Positions 54,230 to 64,000 of a stretch of DNA of 64,000 bases are shown here, piece by piece. This DNA is from Oscarella lobularis (lineage: Eukaryota; Porifera; Homoscleromorpha; Homosclerophorida; Oscarellidae), in assembly GCF_947507565.1 (NCBI RefSeq), contig NC_089183.1, positions 2,356,001 to 2,420,000 of the forward strand, in the 5' to 3' direction. A model generated the notes under the pieces. That model ran no database searches. It had not been told where the DNA came from and was given only the letters and a program-made list of their open reading frames with translations. The position numbers and the translations under genes were made by a program. Every line of letters begins with the position of its first letter. Positions within the stretch are counted from its first letter, which is position 1.

Positions 54230-54583
54230 ATGCATCCGGGATCCCTTCGTCTAGCTGCCAGTGCATCTCCCTGCCCAAGAGCCAAGGATATCTAAGCCAT
54301 CCTTTGTCTTGAGGCATCGCAGACAAGCGCAATTTTGTCTTTCCACAAGGCAGGTAGGTATAGGCGTCGGCGTGCCTCGAACGGGCAACTCTCTAGCTGA
54401 AGCTGCGCGCCTGGAACACAAGTGGACTCCGACGTTCGATCAGATCTGTAACGACACTTCCCGGTTTCTCTACTCGCAAGATCGTCACAAGAAAATGCAT
54501 CCTTTAGGTATATAGTTCTACCGTACGTGTAACCGATCGGCCTTAATTAATTAATTCTTTGTTAGGGAGTCGATCATACAGTA
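54230..54583. repeat. Dispersed repeat R1, unit B copy, left part
   Basis: Begins about 125 bp after channel gene B and matches 42,540-42,930. It is interrupted by the transposon at 54,584 and continues at 55,997. Confidence 0.75.
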
Positions 54584-55996
54584 GAGTCCCGTATCGAATA
54601 TGGAACGACATCTACTATGGAACGCCTGTCCCGGCCAAACGAAGAGGGATGGCGAAGCGGCCTTTTCACAAATACATACCTACATCATTCACAAACAAGC
54701 GTGTGCAATATCAGCTCTAGCGGTTCAGCGTTCGCGGAGTGAGGGGCGGGTAAAGCGGAAGGGGTACGCGTCACGCATGATGGAACGCCCATACTGAAGA
54801 TGGAACGGCCGGCCGTTCTCTGCGATGCCGGCACGTATCTAGACGTGCTATAGCTCGTTCGAAAGCTCTATCATCGGGCAATAATACTGTCAATCGCTGG
54901 TTTCAATTCGTTCATTGGTTTAGGTGTAATTCCGGTCTAAGTGAGGGGTGTGGCGTATCAATTATGGAACACTTTTACGACCTCTAAGCATTCGAATATC
55001 ATCGAAAGCTGACTGTATACCTTCTACCGAGCATGTCAAGCATGCAAAAAAACAAAAATATTTAGAAGGCAAGATTCGCAATCTGGGTGGGGTCTTTTGG
55101 TAGTTTGAATCATACCTAATTGGGAATTATGCAATTTTGAAACGATAAAAGGGAGCTATTTTGGTGAAAAGCAATTAACTGATTATCCCTCTGGCCCGTA
55201 GCAGACGGCCAATGCACTTTTCAATAAAAAAATTAATTTTTTGAACTCCTTTTTTGACTTATTTTCTAAGCTGTAACTACCAGGTATCTTGCCTAAAAGG
55301 GTCCTGTGTAGTGCACTTTTAGTTATGTAAGTCGCCGTTGTTGAGGTCTCGAATTTGCTTTTACGTGCAAATGCTTTAAAAATGACTTTTGTGTAGGCGT
55401 GGTTAAAAAATTACTCTCCCGCTTCGCGGACATGACAAATTTGCCGGACCATTCTATATATATGCTGGCTGTACGGGCCTGTCTGATAATCCCTTCAGAG
55501 TGAGATTATAACTTTTCAATTTTTTGTCTTTTTTGCATGCTTGACATGCTCGGTAGAAGGTATACAGTCAGCTTTCGATGATATTCGAATGCTTAGAGGT
55601 CGTAAAAGTGTTCCATAATTGATACGCCACACCCCTCACTTAGACCGGAATTACACCTAAACCAATGAACGAATTGAAACCAGCGATTGATAGTATTATT
55701 GCCCGATGATAGAGCTTTCGAACGAGCTATAGCACGTCTAGATACGTGCCGGCATCGCAGAGAACGGCCGGCCGTTCCATCTTCAGTACGGGCGTTCCAT
55801 CATGCGTGACGCGTACCCCTTCCGCTTTACCCGCCCCTCACTCCGCGAACGCTGAACCGCTAGAGCTGATATTGCACACGCTTGTTTGTGAATGATGTAG
55901 GTATGTATTTGTAAAAAGGCCGCTTCGCCATCCCTCTTCGTTTGGCCGGGACAGGCGTTCCATAGAAGATGTCGTTCCATATTCGATACGGGACTC
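54584..55996. mobile_element. Non-autonomous DNA transposon with 475-bp terminal inverted repeats, TA target
   Basis: The left arm (54,584 to about 55,058) and right arm (about 55,519 to 55,996) are near-perfect inverses, outer end gagtcccgtatcgaatatgg. A spacer of about 460 bp between them has no protein-coding content. Flanking TA (54,582-54,583 and 55,997-55,998) with an empty site cagTActg in unit A (about 42,931) supports TA-targeted insertion as in the Tc1/mariner superfamily. If the flanking CAGTA belongs to the element, its ends become CAGTAGAGTCCCG, similar to pogo-type termini. It is a member of no family I can name. Confidence 0.85.
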
Positions 55997-56880
55997 TACT
56001 GTCTTGGCTGAACGGAAGGAACGAATTACTACAGTACTAGTGGATGGATGAGCCGATGAACGATGGATGAGCCGACGAACGCTGTGGTTCCCTGAGGCTA
56101 GCTGTGCGCCTAGTTCACCAAGCTGAATGATATGATCGTGAACGACGACGTTGGATAGCGGTAGCCAACGTGGAATCTATGCCGTGAGCTTAGGCCTCCC
56201 CAACGGTGTTCAATCGACACTCGTTGAACTCGTCTGTGCGCAGGCCATCGCAGCACGTGATGCCATGCCATTCGATCTTCCGCTGCGGAAGGCACAGCAA
56301 TATCCTCCGTCACTCTCAACCGACGCCGTAGTAGTCGCACAATAGTCGCACAATATCCTAGTGACTCCTATCTGCGGCAACCTGTCGTCGTTCCGAGCTT
56401 TGCGGTTTGACGGGCTATGAACTTCGCCAATGCGGGTAGTCTGCAGGTAACTTAAGGTATGAAATGCTTTGACATCGTTCAGATGCCATGCACAATTCGT
56501 TGCAGAAGGTCTATTTGCCATTGTCGGCCTTCATCAGCAGCTAGTCGACAAGTCAAACGTTAGGATTGCACTGCACAAGCTACTAGCAATGACACTCTAT
56601 TCCTGGGTCTAATAGGATTGTCCGAAACTGCATGGGCACCTACTGCCATTCTATTCTTTCATCTAACGGGACCCTTTCCGCGCGAAGATGACATTTATAC
56701 CAGAGATGGGTACTCACCAGCAGGCGTCGGTACAATCGTGCATTTATTGACTACACATGCAATAAGAATATACACAAACCAAAACGCAGCACAGAGCGAA
56801 ACGTCCAGCTCTCTCCTCAATTCAGCTACGAAAGCAATCAGCGATAGCGACGTTTGGTCCGTTCCCGTGCCGTCGTTTTA
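55997..56880. repeat. Dispersed repeat R1, unit B copy, right part
   Basis: Continues the R1 block after the transposon and matches 42,936-43,780, including the run around gtccgaaactgcatgggcac, which is identical in both units. Confidence 0.75.
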
Positions 56881-56933
56881 ATTAAGTAGAACCACGCTAT
56901 GAAACCTGCTGCTGCAGATCGTTGTCAGCGTTT

Positions 56934-58627
56934 TCAGCTTTCAGTACTAGGATGCGCTTCCAACGCACTATCACCATCGTTCGGCTGCACTGCTACTCCC
57001 GTGGCCACTTGAGACAACTCGGTGTACGTTGGCGGCGTGCGATTGTCGGGTTGGGTCGTCACGGACGGAACGGTGGTGGGCTCTCGGGGCGTGTATAGGG
57101 CGGTGGTATAGAGCGCTGTAGGAATTGTAACAGAAAATGCGTCTTTTCTTTGTTCGAACGCACACCGCGATCGCAACGGCGAGCAGAATAATACCAAAGG
57201 CACCTCCACCGCTCGAAATGGCGAATATAGTTGTAGTACTAGACAAACCTAGTAGAGATTGAATAATACAAAGAATCTGTCTATACTTAATTAAGTGTTT
57301 ACTGTACAAAAGGGGTCGTTTCTGTTTAGAGTGCCATGCATAATGGTTTTGAGAGTAAGATCATAATTTCATTTAGTCAAATGAAGCCCTACCATGCACC
57401 AGGTAGCAGCTTCGCTCGTCGGAAGAGTCGCCGCAATTGTCGAAGCCGTCGCAGACGTAAGTTGATTCGATGCATTGTCCGTTATCGCAACGAAACGAGT
57501 CTTCGTTTTCGTAACAAACTCGACATCTCACGTCGTCCGACCCGTCGGAGCAGTCCGCATAACCGTCGCAATGATCCGATCTCGACACGCACTGAGAGTT
57601 GTCGCATTGGAATTGATCATCGCTGCACTGACCGCAATCGTACTCATCCGACTTGTCTCCACAGTCATAATCGCCGTCACAGCGATCCGACTGCGAAACG
57701 CACTCTCCGCCGAGGCACTTGAATTGATCGGAATTGCACGAGCACCCCTCCTCGTCCGACTGATCCCAGCAGTCGTCGGCGCCGTTGCAGCGTTCATTGT
57801 CCGGAACGCATCGACCGTTACGACATTGAAATTGATCGTGCAAATTGCAGTTATAGAGCGCGGTGGGCTTTGGTGCTCGCGTCCCCTTGCATCCCCACTC
57901 GTCCGAACCGTCACTGCAGGCGTCGACGTAACCGTCGCATTGAGCATCCAGTTCGGCGATCATCCCGTTGGCGCATCGAAATCTGTGCGCGTAGCCGTCG
58001 TCGTACCGACAGTTTTCGTCCGAGTTATCGCCACAGTCGTTTTCGCCGTCGCAACGCCAACTCTTGTCGACGCATCGTTTGTTACTGCAAAGAAATTGAT
58101 GAACAGAACAGGTGTCGCAGTTCTCTTCGTCTGAATTATCGCCGCAGTCGTCTGTACCGTTGCAACGCAATTCCTCGCTGATGCATCGACCGTTCGTGCA
58201 CCGGAACTTACTCTCTTCGAAACAAGCCGTACAGTTCTCCTCGTCCGAATTGTCGCCGCAGTCGTCGTTGCCGTCGCAACGCTCATTGCGACTAATGCAT
58301 TTTCCGTTGTCGCATTGAAATCTGTAGTCCAGGACGCAGCGCGTGACGACGGTAGTCGGACAGTCGCTCTCATCCGAAAAGTCTCGACAGTCGTCGTACA
58401 TCCGTTGCAGCGATCTACCTGAGCGATGCAGCTACCATTCACGCATCGAAACCCGAAGTCAGGACACGAGGATATGCAGTTCATCTCGTCCGAGTAGTCG
58501 CCACAGTCGTCGTAGCCGTTGCAAATTCGCGTGTGATCGACGCAGCGTCCGTTATCGCAATGATAATCAACGTCTTGACACGACGTCGTTGTCTCGACAA
58601 AAGACGGCGAAAAAAACAAGAACTATC
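56934..58627 (-). pseudogene. LDLa-repeat receptor with PPxY tail, frame-disturbed
   Basis: Ten LDL-receptor class A modules in a row (about 58,590 to 57,385), each with CDGxxDCGDxSDE-type calcium motifs (RCDGNDDCGDNSDEENC is one). Then an exon (about 57,245 onwards) gives a transmembrane helix (GGGAFGIILLAVAIAVCV) with a KKRR stop-transfer. A tail follows with TPPTYTELSQVA (PPxY, a WW-domain/NEDD4 ligand motif) and ends SALEAHPSTES. No EGF or YWTD part is seen. Two frame disturbances exist: a 2-bp excess in module 2 (about 58,405; also present in the unit A relic) and one between the membrane helix and the tail. Either a recent pseudogene or uncorrected sequence errors. A signal-peptide exon was not resolved upstream of 58,627. 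Confidence 0.65.
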
Positions 58628-59604
58628 GAGAGAAAAAGAAAGAAACGAAATCGAACAAGGAAAGCCTTTGGAGTGCGTAAGGAACGCGGAAAAGAAAAAC
58701 ACCCGAAAGCAGTCGCGAAAAGAGTCGTGCTGTATCACAGGGAGGTCTTTGAACGATCTGAGAGCGTTGCGGCGGGACGAGAGGTCTATTATGCCTGTCC
58801 ATGGATATATGTATGCACGAAGACTGTCATTGAGGTCCTCCGATCCTTCTCCCTATATACGGACAAGTGTTGAAGGCTGTCTTACCGGAACGCTTCGGTG
58901 ATAATGTCATCGAACCGTGTGACCCTTTGGTAGCAGTCGAGATTTGCAGCGGCGGATGTCGTGCCTGGCCGAAGAACGCTGGAGTGAAAGACTGGAAGTT
59001 ATTCCAAAGCGCATGTGCAATGCAATTTGCAAATGCGCAAGTGCATGCGGCCAGCTTTTCTTTCCTTTTCGCAGCGCGTTTCCCACTCGCTCGCAAAGGA
59101 CTGCAACCTCGAAACGTAATGATAGCGGCACGGCACGTGGCTAGCTGCATGGTGAGGCTCCTCGCAATCTATATCGCTCATCGCAACGATCGTTCTCTTT
59201 GTTTGCGAACGACTGACACGCGCTCGTGCGATTGCACGGATGCACGCGTTAGCGCTCGCGGCGGTAAATGCACGACATCTGCTCACGTTCCTTTCTTTTA
59301 GCAATATCGATGTTCACTAAAAGACGGAACAGAAAATAGGCAGCGTCTTCCATCGATGCCAGCAACCACACCTCCATTGATCGCCAATTAATTATTTATA
59401 TTAAATTTGCAGGATTTTCTTTTGTTACTGGCTGGGTGATGCTGCTGCGTCTTCGTAGACAGAGTCGGGCCAGACTGACAAAGAGAAAGGCCTAGGTATG
59501 ATTCTGTCACTCGATGCAATTTTGTTGTCTAACTTTTCGTTCTTCCTCTCACAGCGCAGACTTTGTTGAAGAGAAACTATTTAACCACCAAAACAACAAA
59601 AATT
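58628..59604. other. Intergenic, nothing recognised
   Basis: Probable promoter and first exon of the LDLa gene lie at its left side but could not be fixed. Some open stretches on both strands near 58,870-59,300 lack family resemblance. Confidence 0.4.
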
Positions 59605-60160
59605 ACAGTACTGTAGTTTCAAGTGTACGTGACACACTGGCTATGACATGCTTGACGTCTAAAAGTAAAAGAGCCAGCCAAACTCTTGTTGTACCAGGTA
59701 GAAGCAATAGCTGTAAATGTAGATCCGAATCCAGCTCTAACGTATGAAGTTGATAGGTTACACTGTTCGACTAAAATCTTCTTTACTGCTATTATTCGGA
59801 CATTTGGCCAAGGCAATGGCATTGACATCAAAGTTGCTTTTGGTCAGCAAAGTTTCTCTCACGTTCTTTTTATTCCTAGCATACGAAAGTCTTCAGGAAG
59901 AGGTAAGATGCTCTCAGTCACGTTTTCTAAGACTAAGAACAATTTAGACTAGATCAATTTTATACTAGCTGTATTGCACTTGCCAAGTTAGATTCTTGCG
60001 CTGAGGATGCACCTGGAGCAGGACAAGCACGTCAATGGCTGTTTTTCCTTTTAGGATCGCTGTCTTTGTCTTCCCTTCTGCAAATTTGGCGTCAGACATA
60101 AGGGTTTCGAAAGAAGGCGAGGTCGCTCTGAGCACGCTCTGATGAGCGTGAAATATCATG
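59605..60160 (-). pseudogene. Truncated BTB-BACK pseudogene
   Basis: The BTB exon (60,160 to about 59,985) keeps FHAHQSVLRATSPSFETLM and FAEGKTKTAILKGKTAIDVL, without the family N-terminus. The GCAAGT donor is kept. The next exon reads ILPLPEDFRMLGIKR, then a stop. The middle of the BACK domain is deleted and the C-terminal VKKILVEQCNLS part is rejoined. The 5' and 3' flanks match those of the intact gene at 10,248-11,059. Confidence 0.75.
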
Positions 60161-60610
60161 CACGTGAGCTGTATCGCTGTTTATTTATTTACAAACTCCC
60201 TCTGCACGATGATCATACGCTGAATGAAAATCTTGTAGAGTCTAAAGCAGCCTTTTCTCCTATAGTTAATAGCTGTAGTGTAGACGGCGTCGACATCAAG
60301 AACTTTGGGTACGAGGCCGTAAACATTAACATAATTGATTAACGTTTAGAGAAGCGCTTTCTCTCTCTCTCATGGGATGGTGCTCTGTTCACGGCAAGGG
60401 CCAAAACGTAGTATGGCCTGCACCGGCGTATCCACCCTAACTCGCATAACAGCCTATTCTACCGTAGCGTCGTCTATCAGACATAAAGAACTGGGCATTG
60501 ATTTGTGCGTGCTTTAATTAAGTCCAGTGCACGTGTGCTCCGTCGCTTCGTCAAGAATCAGGATGAAAGGTACGTCTATTCTATGCTTCGACAAAGCTAA
60601 TTCTTATTTT
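60161..60610. other. 5' flank of the BTB pseudogene and unassigned sequence
   Basis: To about 60,410 it is paralogous to 11,060-11,290. Nothing is recognised in the remainder. Confidence 0.5.
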
Positions 60611-60907
60611 TAGGGACTTGGGGTCCTGAGCACGACCCCATTATTGAAAAACTGCTCCCGCGGGGTCCTGGGCAAGACCCCGTCAAAACTGCCCGTGCAC
60701 GAAAACGCGAGGGGAAGCTCTGTGCATTTTTTTTCAATTTATTAAATAAAACAAACGTCCCTTGCCCTTACAAAAGCGCGAGCAGTTTTTGATGTCGGGG
60801 TCTTGCTCAGGACCCCGTAGGAGCAGTTTTTGATGTCGGGGTCTTGCTCAGGACCCCGTAGGAGCAGTTTTTGACGTCGGGGTCTTGCTCAGGACCCCCA
60901 ACACCTA
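60611..60907. repeat. Nested hairpin repeat, possible small TIR element
   Basis: The right part (about 60,779-60,898) has three tandem units of about 41 bp, each containing the hairpin ggggtc-ttgctcag-gacccc. The left part (about 60,616-60,690) has two inverted, more diverged units. The outer ends are inverted copies of each other (left tagggacttggggtcctgag; right ends ctcaggacccccaacaccta). TA at both ends could be a target duplication. Confidence 0.6.
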
Positions 60908-61640
60908 CGCAAAAGAAATTACGACGAGCGGATTCTCCTTTCCGAGGACTTACCTGCTCATCAATTGATTCCATTGTAGGGCACGTCAAAGACTCTACAA
61001 CAAACAGTAGAATTAGAACAGGTAGACGTGTAAAAATTTAATGACGACTGTCTATTTGCTAATTTCGCTGAAACTACGGCGAGAGTCACCATCGCTCAAG
61101 AAAGCGTCTCCCGGCCGTCTCTCCTAAAATACGCAAGATACGACAGTAGGCATGTATTATAATTAGCAGCATACCGTATATATCCACTAGCTGAAAGCGA
61201 CAGCGAATCAACGAACAAAGGTGAATCAGAACAATGACCAAGCGTCGAGGCTGTGTTGATTAAGAAGAACGAGTTGAGGCTGTGCTAATGACTTCACGCA
61301 TAGAAGCGCATTGAGACTGCGTCGATCAAATAGAAATACGCTGAGAGATGTGAGAAACTCGTTGAGCATGCAGTGTCGATGGAGTAGAGGAGGCGTACGT
61401 AGACGCTCATGTAGGCCTACTAAAATTCTCACCTTTTTGGAAATTTTCCAACAACCGATAGTCATCTCAGAAAAAAATTCTAGAATTCGACGAATATAAC
61501 GTAGACGATATGTCTATATTAGTCAGCCCGCAAATTATTACCTTGAGGCTGGACTGCAGGAACGCCACTATCCTTAGAATGTTAAACCCCAAAGCTGACC
61601 GGCTACTTCCTTGATTCATCTTGTAGCTCGTGTTTTAGGC
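60908..61640. other. Intergenic, one possible minus-strand exon
   Basis: At about 60,957-60,977 the minus strand reads ATG with ESIDEQ directly before a perfect CAG|GTAAGT donor, but no following exon was found. At 61,235-61,360 a loose repetition of gttgaggctgtg-like words occurs. Nothing else is seen. Confidence 0.3.
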
Positions 61641-61689
61641 TGACGTCATGCACAAAGACAAGCGTGCATTAGATGACCTTGACGCGAAG

Positions 61690-61815
61690 ACGTTGTTGCA
61701 CGCTACGATTTTCGCTGTGACAACCAACGGACGCTGCGTCGCGATCGGGCGTCGATATGCGACGACTGCGGCGATCTTTCGGACGAGCGCGCGATTGCTC
61801 GACGACGACGAACGT
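61690..61815 (+). pseudogene. LDLa module relic
   Basis: YDFRCDN, then a frame change to GRCVAIGRR, then another to CDDCGDLSDER: one decayed LDL-receptor class A module. It lies 3 kb from the LDLa gene and on the opposite strand. Confidence 0.5.
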
Positions 61816-62599
61816 GCGAGAAGCGAATCGACGCTGTTTCGGCACGACGGAGGACTGCGCACGCCCCGCGCAGACTCCTACGCGCGCGGGAAACTCACTA
61901 CGGGGTTCGACTACGCTAATACAATTAATTAACCGCGCCAACAGCGCGTTCTCCGCCTACTGTACTCAATCTACCATCGCGGCGCCGACCGTATAGCCGC
62001 GTGTCTCTGTCAGTTTCGTTTCACGAACGGTCAATGCATCGACTACCATAAATCTGCGCTTTCACACAGTATTAACAATGTGGGCGCTTGACGCGTCGGT
62101 CGATCTCGCAAAGCTTAGCGTTCCCGATCAAGCAAAATTGTGCTGCGACGCCAAAGACAACGAGAGGTCCGACGAGTGGCGCTTGCCTTGGCCAGTTCGT
62201 GCATTAACTTTCTGGGTATCCCCCTTAATTGTGCACAGTGCTGCAACGGCTATGACTGCCATTCGGCACTCGGCCATGTGTTCTCTGCATGTATGTCAGC
62301 CGCCGTCGTCAATCTGCTTATTGCCCCATGCTATAGTCTTCTGCAAACAACGCATTTCATTTTAACGTCTTGCTGACGATCTAATCAGATTACCGTTATA
62401 CTGGCGTTAGTGTAGGTATTGAGTGGAGGAAAACTTCGATTAATGGCGTTGGATCTACTTCAAGTTCAGTGAGAATGAATCGCAAATATGATTGTGCTAT
62501 ACCAGAACGTCCCGCGGGTTCGGTTTCCTCGCGCGGGGCCTCGATCTGCATACATGACGATCGAAGGCGACCGCCATTTGGAAGAGAGACGACGGAGCT
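61816..62599. other. Intergenic, nothing recognised
   Basis: A 95-codon open stretch at 62,078-62,365 (plus) has no recognisable family and no splice context. Confidence 0.4.
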
Positions 62600-62870
62600 A
62601 TTTTAACACTACATCATACTGTATACGTGCGTAGAGCCTCTCTCGATTGCCCTCCACGCGTGCGAGCAACAGAACGCCAAAGCGCCATAACGGCTCAGAT
62701 CGCGGTATCCCAACGCGCGTGCACGTACCACCAGCCTTGGAGAGAGAAAAGTCGGCGCTTCTCTGCGATGCCGCAAGGCAAAGGATGGCAGAACTAGAGG
62801 GAGTAGATCGATTACTTGAAGCCAAAGGGGATCCCGGATGCTGGATCCATGGTGTAAATTCGTTTTAGTT
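62600..62870. repeat. R1-like 3' flank of channel gene C
   Basis: The reverse complement matches 42,541-42,700, the flank following channel gene A. On the plus strand it reads EREKSALLCDAARQRMAELE, the best-preserved version of the peptide seen antisense in the other R1 copies. Confidence 0.65.
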
Positions 62871-62946
62871 TTCTCATGCATAGCTATAGCCAACACTGCC
62901 ACAGTACTACAAACAAATATCTCAGTCTTTTCTCATATACTAATCA

Positions 62947-64000
62947 CTAATTAATTAGCCTCACAGCTTCTCCGTTGCTAATCATTCCAACAGTTAGGTG
63001 CCAATTGCTATTAGATGATGTTTTCCTCAGCTTCGTATCCAGCTCTTGCATGTGAATGTCATTTCGTTTGAAAACGACTTTCTCGCTATCATCTTGTGAA
63101 ATTTCGACTGTAATTTTTGTACCCTCATAGCCTCTTTGACCACGTTTGCCTCCTCTGCCATTGCCTTGAAAAATTTCTCCCGTTTTACAGCAGTATCCAA
63201 CAGAGCCGGGAACGAATCCCGGAAGTTGGCGGCACGAAAATTCCATCTCTGCTACTCCAATATAAATATTTCCTTCGTCCCCCATCGAAAGAATTTCTAA
63301 CTCGAAGAAATGCTTTGTGTCCGAAAACGGTTCCAGGACTTGGCATGACCCCTTCTCGTGACCATCTCCCGACGAAATAGCCACGAACTCGTGCAATTCT
63401 ATATTGTGAGAATCGCTAAAAAACGTTGGCTTTGACTCGGTCGTCTCTTCCCCGTTCCTGCTGTCAATCTTCATACTAAAAATTGCTACAGCTCCTTTGC
63501 TGCGCATTCCGATCGTAGGATACAGTCGCGCGACGTATGGAATTACGAGTGGTTCCGGGGTCAACTTCATGCCGTTCTTGAAAATCGTCAGAACGTTGTC
63601 TTCGTCTTCTCGGCTCAGTTCTGCTCTTATAACGTCTTTTGCTTTCGCCGGCGCTCCAAGCCGTCGTCTACCGCAGCAGCTGCCATGATAAAGCAGACCG
63701 TCTCGACAGTGAAAAGCCATCGAATTCTTTGTCCAGCCCGGAAGATAAACTTCCCCGCCATTGTTTGGCCCAAAACCTACCGAAATGTCACTTGTTTCTC
63801 CCAAAGTAATGATTTTGACCTCGAACGTCACTATATCTCCGCCCGACAATCCGGTGCAATCAGGCTGCCACGTTTCGACACTTCGAAAGCCATCGTCAAC
63901 GTAACAAATACAGTTACCGTGCACTCTAAGCTCTTGATGCCTTGAGCTTTTGGCGATATCGCAACGTTTCAGTTGAGTATTGGTTTCCTTCGGGAATGAA
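62947..64000 (-). CDS. TRPC-SPRY channel gene C, 3' end only
   Basis: Enters from the right edge and ends at a stop at 62,947 (NGEAVRLIN). It covers SPRY domains 3 and 4 (CYVDDGFRSVETWQPDC, ISVGFGPNNGGEVYLPGWTK, GRRRLGAPAKAKDVI, LPGFVPGSVGYCCKTGE). Clearly diverged from A and B (roughly three quarters of residues shared by eye) and on the opposite strand, so it is an older paralogue. No break is seen in the visible part. Confidence 0.8.
   Translation of the reverse strand, partial: SFPKETNTQLKRCDIAKSSRHQELRVHGNCICYVDDGFRSVETWQPDCTGLSGGDIVTFEVKIITLGETSDISVGFGPNNGGEVYLPGWTKNSMAFHCRDGLLYHGSCCGRRRLGAPAKAKDVIRAELSREDEDNVLTIFKNGMKLTPEPLVIPYVARLYPTIGMRSKGAVAIFSMKIDSRNGEETTESKPTFFSDSHNIELHEFVAISSGDGHEKGSCQVLEPFSDTKHFFELEILSMGDEGNIYIGVAEMEFSCRQLPGFVPGSVGYCCKTGEIFQGNGRGGKRGQRGYEGTKITVEISQDDSEKVVFKRNDIHMQELDTKLRKTSSNSNWHLTVGMISNGEAVRLIN

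Larger units (their letters stand above)
45052..58425 (+). repeat. Segmental tandem duplication, unit B
   Basis: Second unit of the duplication. It is longer than unit A because of a 1.4-kb transposon, extra coding repeats, a duplicated promoter segment and the retained LDLa modules. Confidence 0.9.

Noticed and set aside
57475-58181. Long open frames on the plus strand across the LDLa gene
   Set aside because: Antisense by-products of the regular Cys/Asp/Gly codon pattern of LDLa modules; no domain match.

Overview
The window looks like nuclear DNA of an early-branching animal, most likely a sponge. The reasons are tiny spliceosomal introns (about 40-110 bp), AT-rich intergenic sequence with TTAATTAA runs, high gene density, and a metazoan gene set: CARD-ankyrin, KLHL, BTB-BACK, LDLa receptor, TRP channel, TKL-like kinase and SLC18-type transporter. 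The species call is inference.

Layout, left to right. 1-2,199 (minus): CARD protein with one ankyrin repeat per exon, running off the left edge. 2,390-3,490: copy of a dispersed repeat (R1). 4,136-7,017 (plus): Kelch, coiled coil and protein kinase in one gene. 8,036-9,171 (plus): unrecognised gene entering a 200-base gap. 9,834-9,950: 5S rRNA. 10,248-11,059 (minus): BTB-BACK gene. 12,461-14,221 (minus): single-exon KLHL gene with a broken partial copy head to head. 15,963-16,451 (minus): small secreted Arg-rich protein. About 17,050-22,090 (minus): GC-rich DIRS-type retroelement. 23,736-25,360: truncated methionyl-tRNA synthetase gene. 25,737-29,824 (plus): secreted glycoside-hydrolase-like protein with an inserted repeat domain. 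30,421-31,887 (minus): MFS transporter. 32,006-32,373 (plus): tiny secreted protein. 32,521-32,638 (minus): second 5S gene in an inverted copy of the first one's upstream flank.

From 33,532 rightwards the window is a tandem segmental duplication. Each unit carries degenerate BTB fragments, a promoter region with an inverted repeat, a large channel gene, an R1 block and an LDLa receptor gene or relic. The channel genes (A 35,448-42,408; B 47,208-54,104; C entering from the right edge on the minus strand) have an ankyrin-like N-terminal half, a TRPC-like six-helix channel, a coiled coil and four consecutive SPRY domains. I regard this architecture as the most interesting content of the window. 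A and B are nearly identical in the channel and SPRY parts and clearly diverged in the N-terminal half, which suggests gene conversion.

Small elements can be placed precisely because the duplication supplies pre-insertion sites: a 1.4-kb long-TIR element at 54,584-55,996 (TA target) and an 85-bp hairpin at 34,265-34,349 (9-bp target duplication). There is no operon-like organisation, and no functional link between neighbouring genes is evident apart from paralogy.
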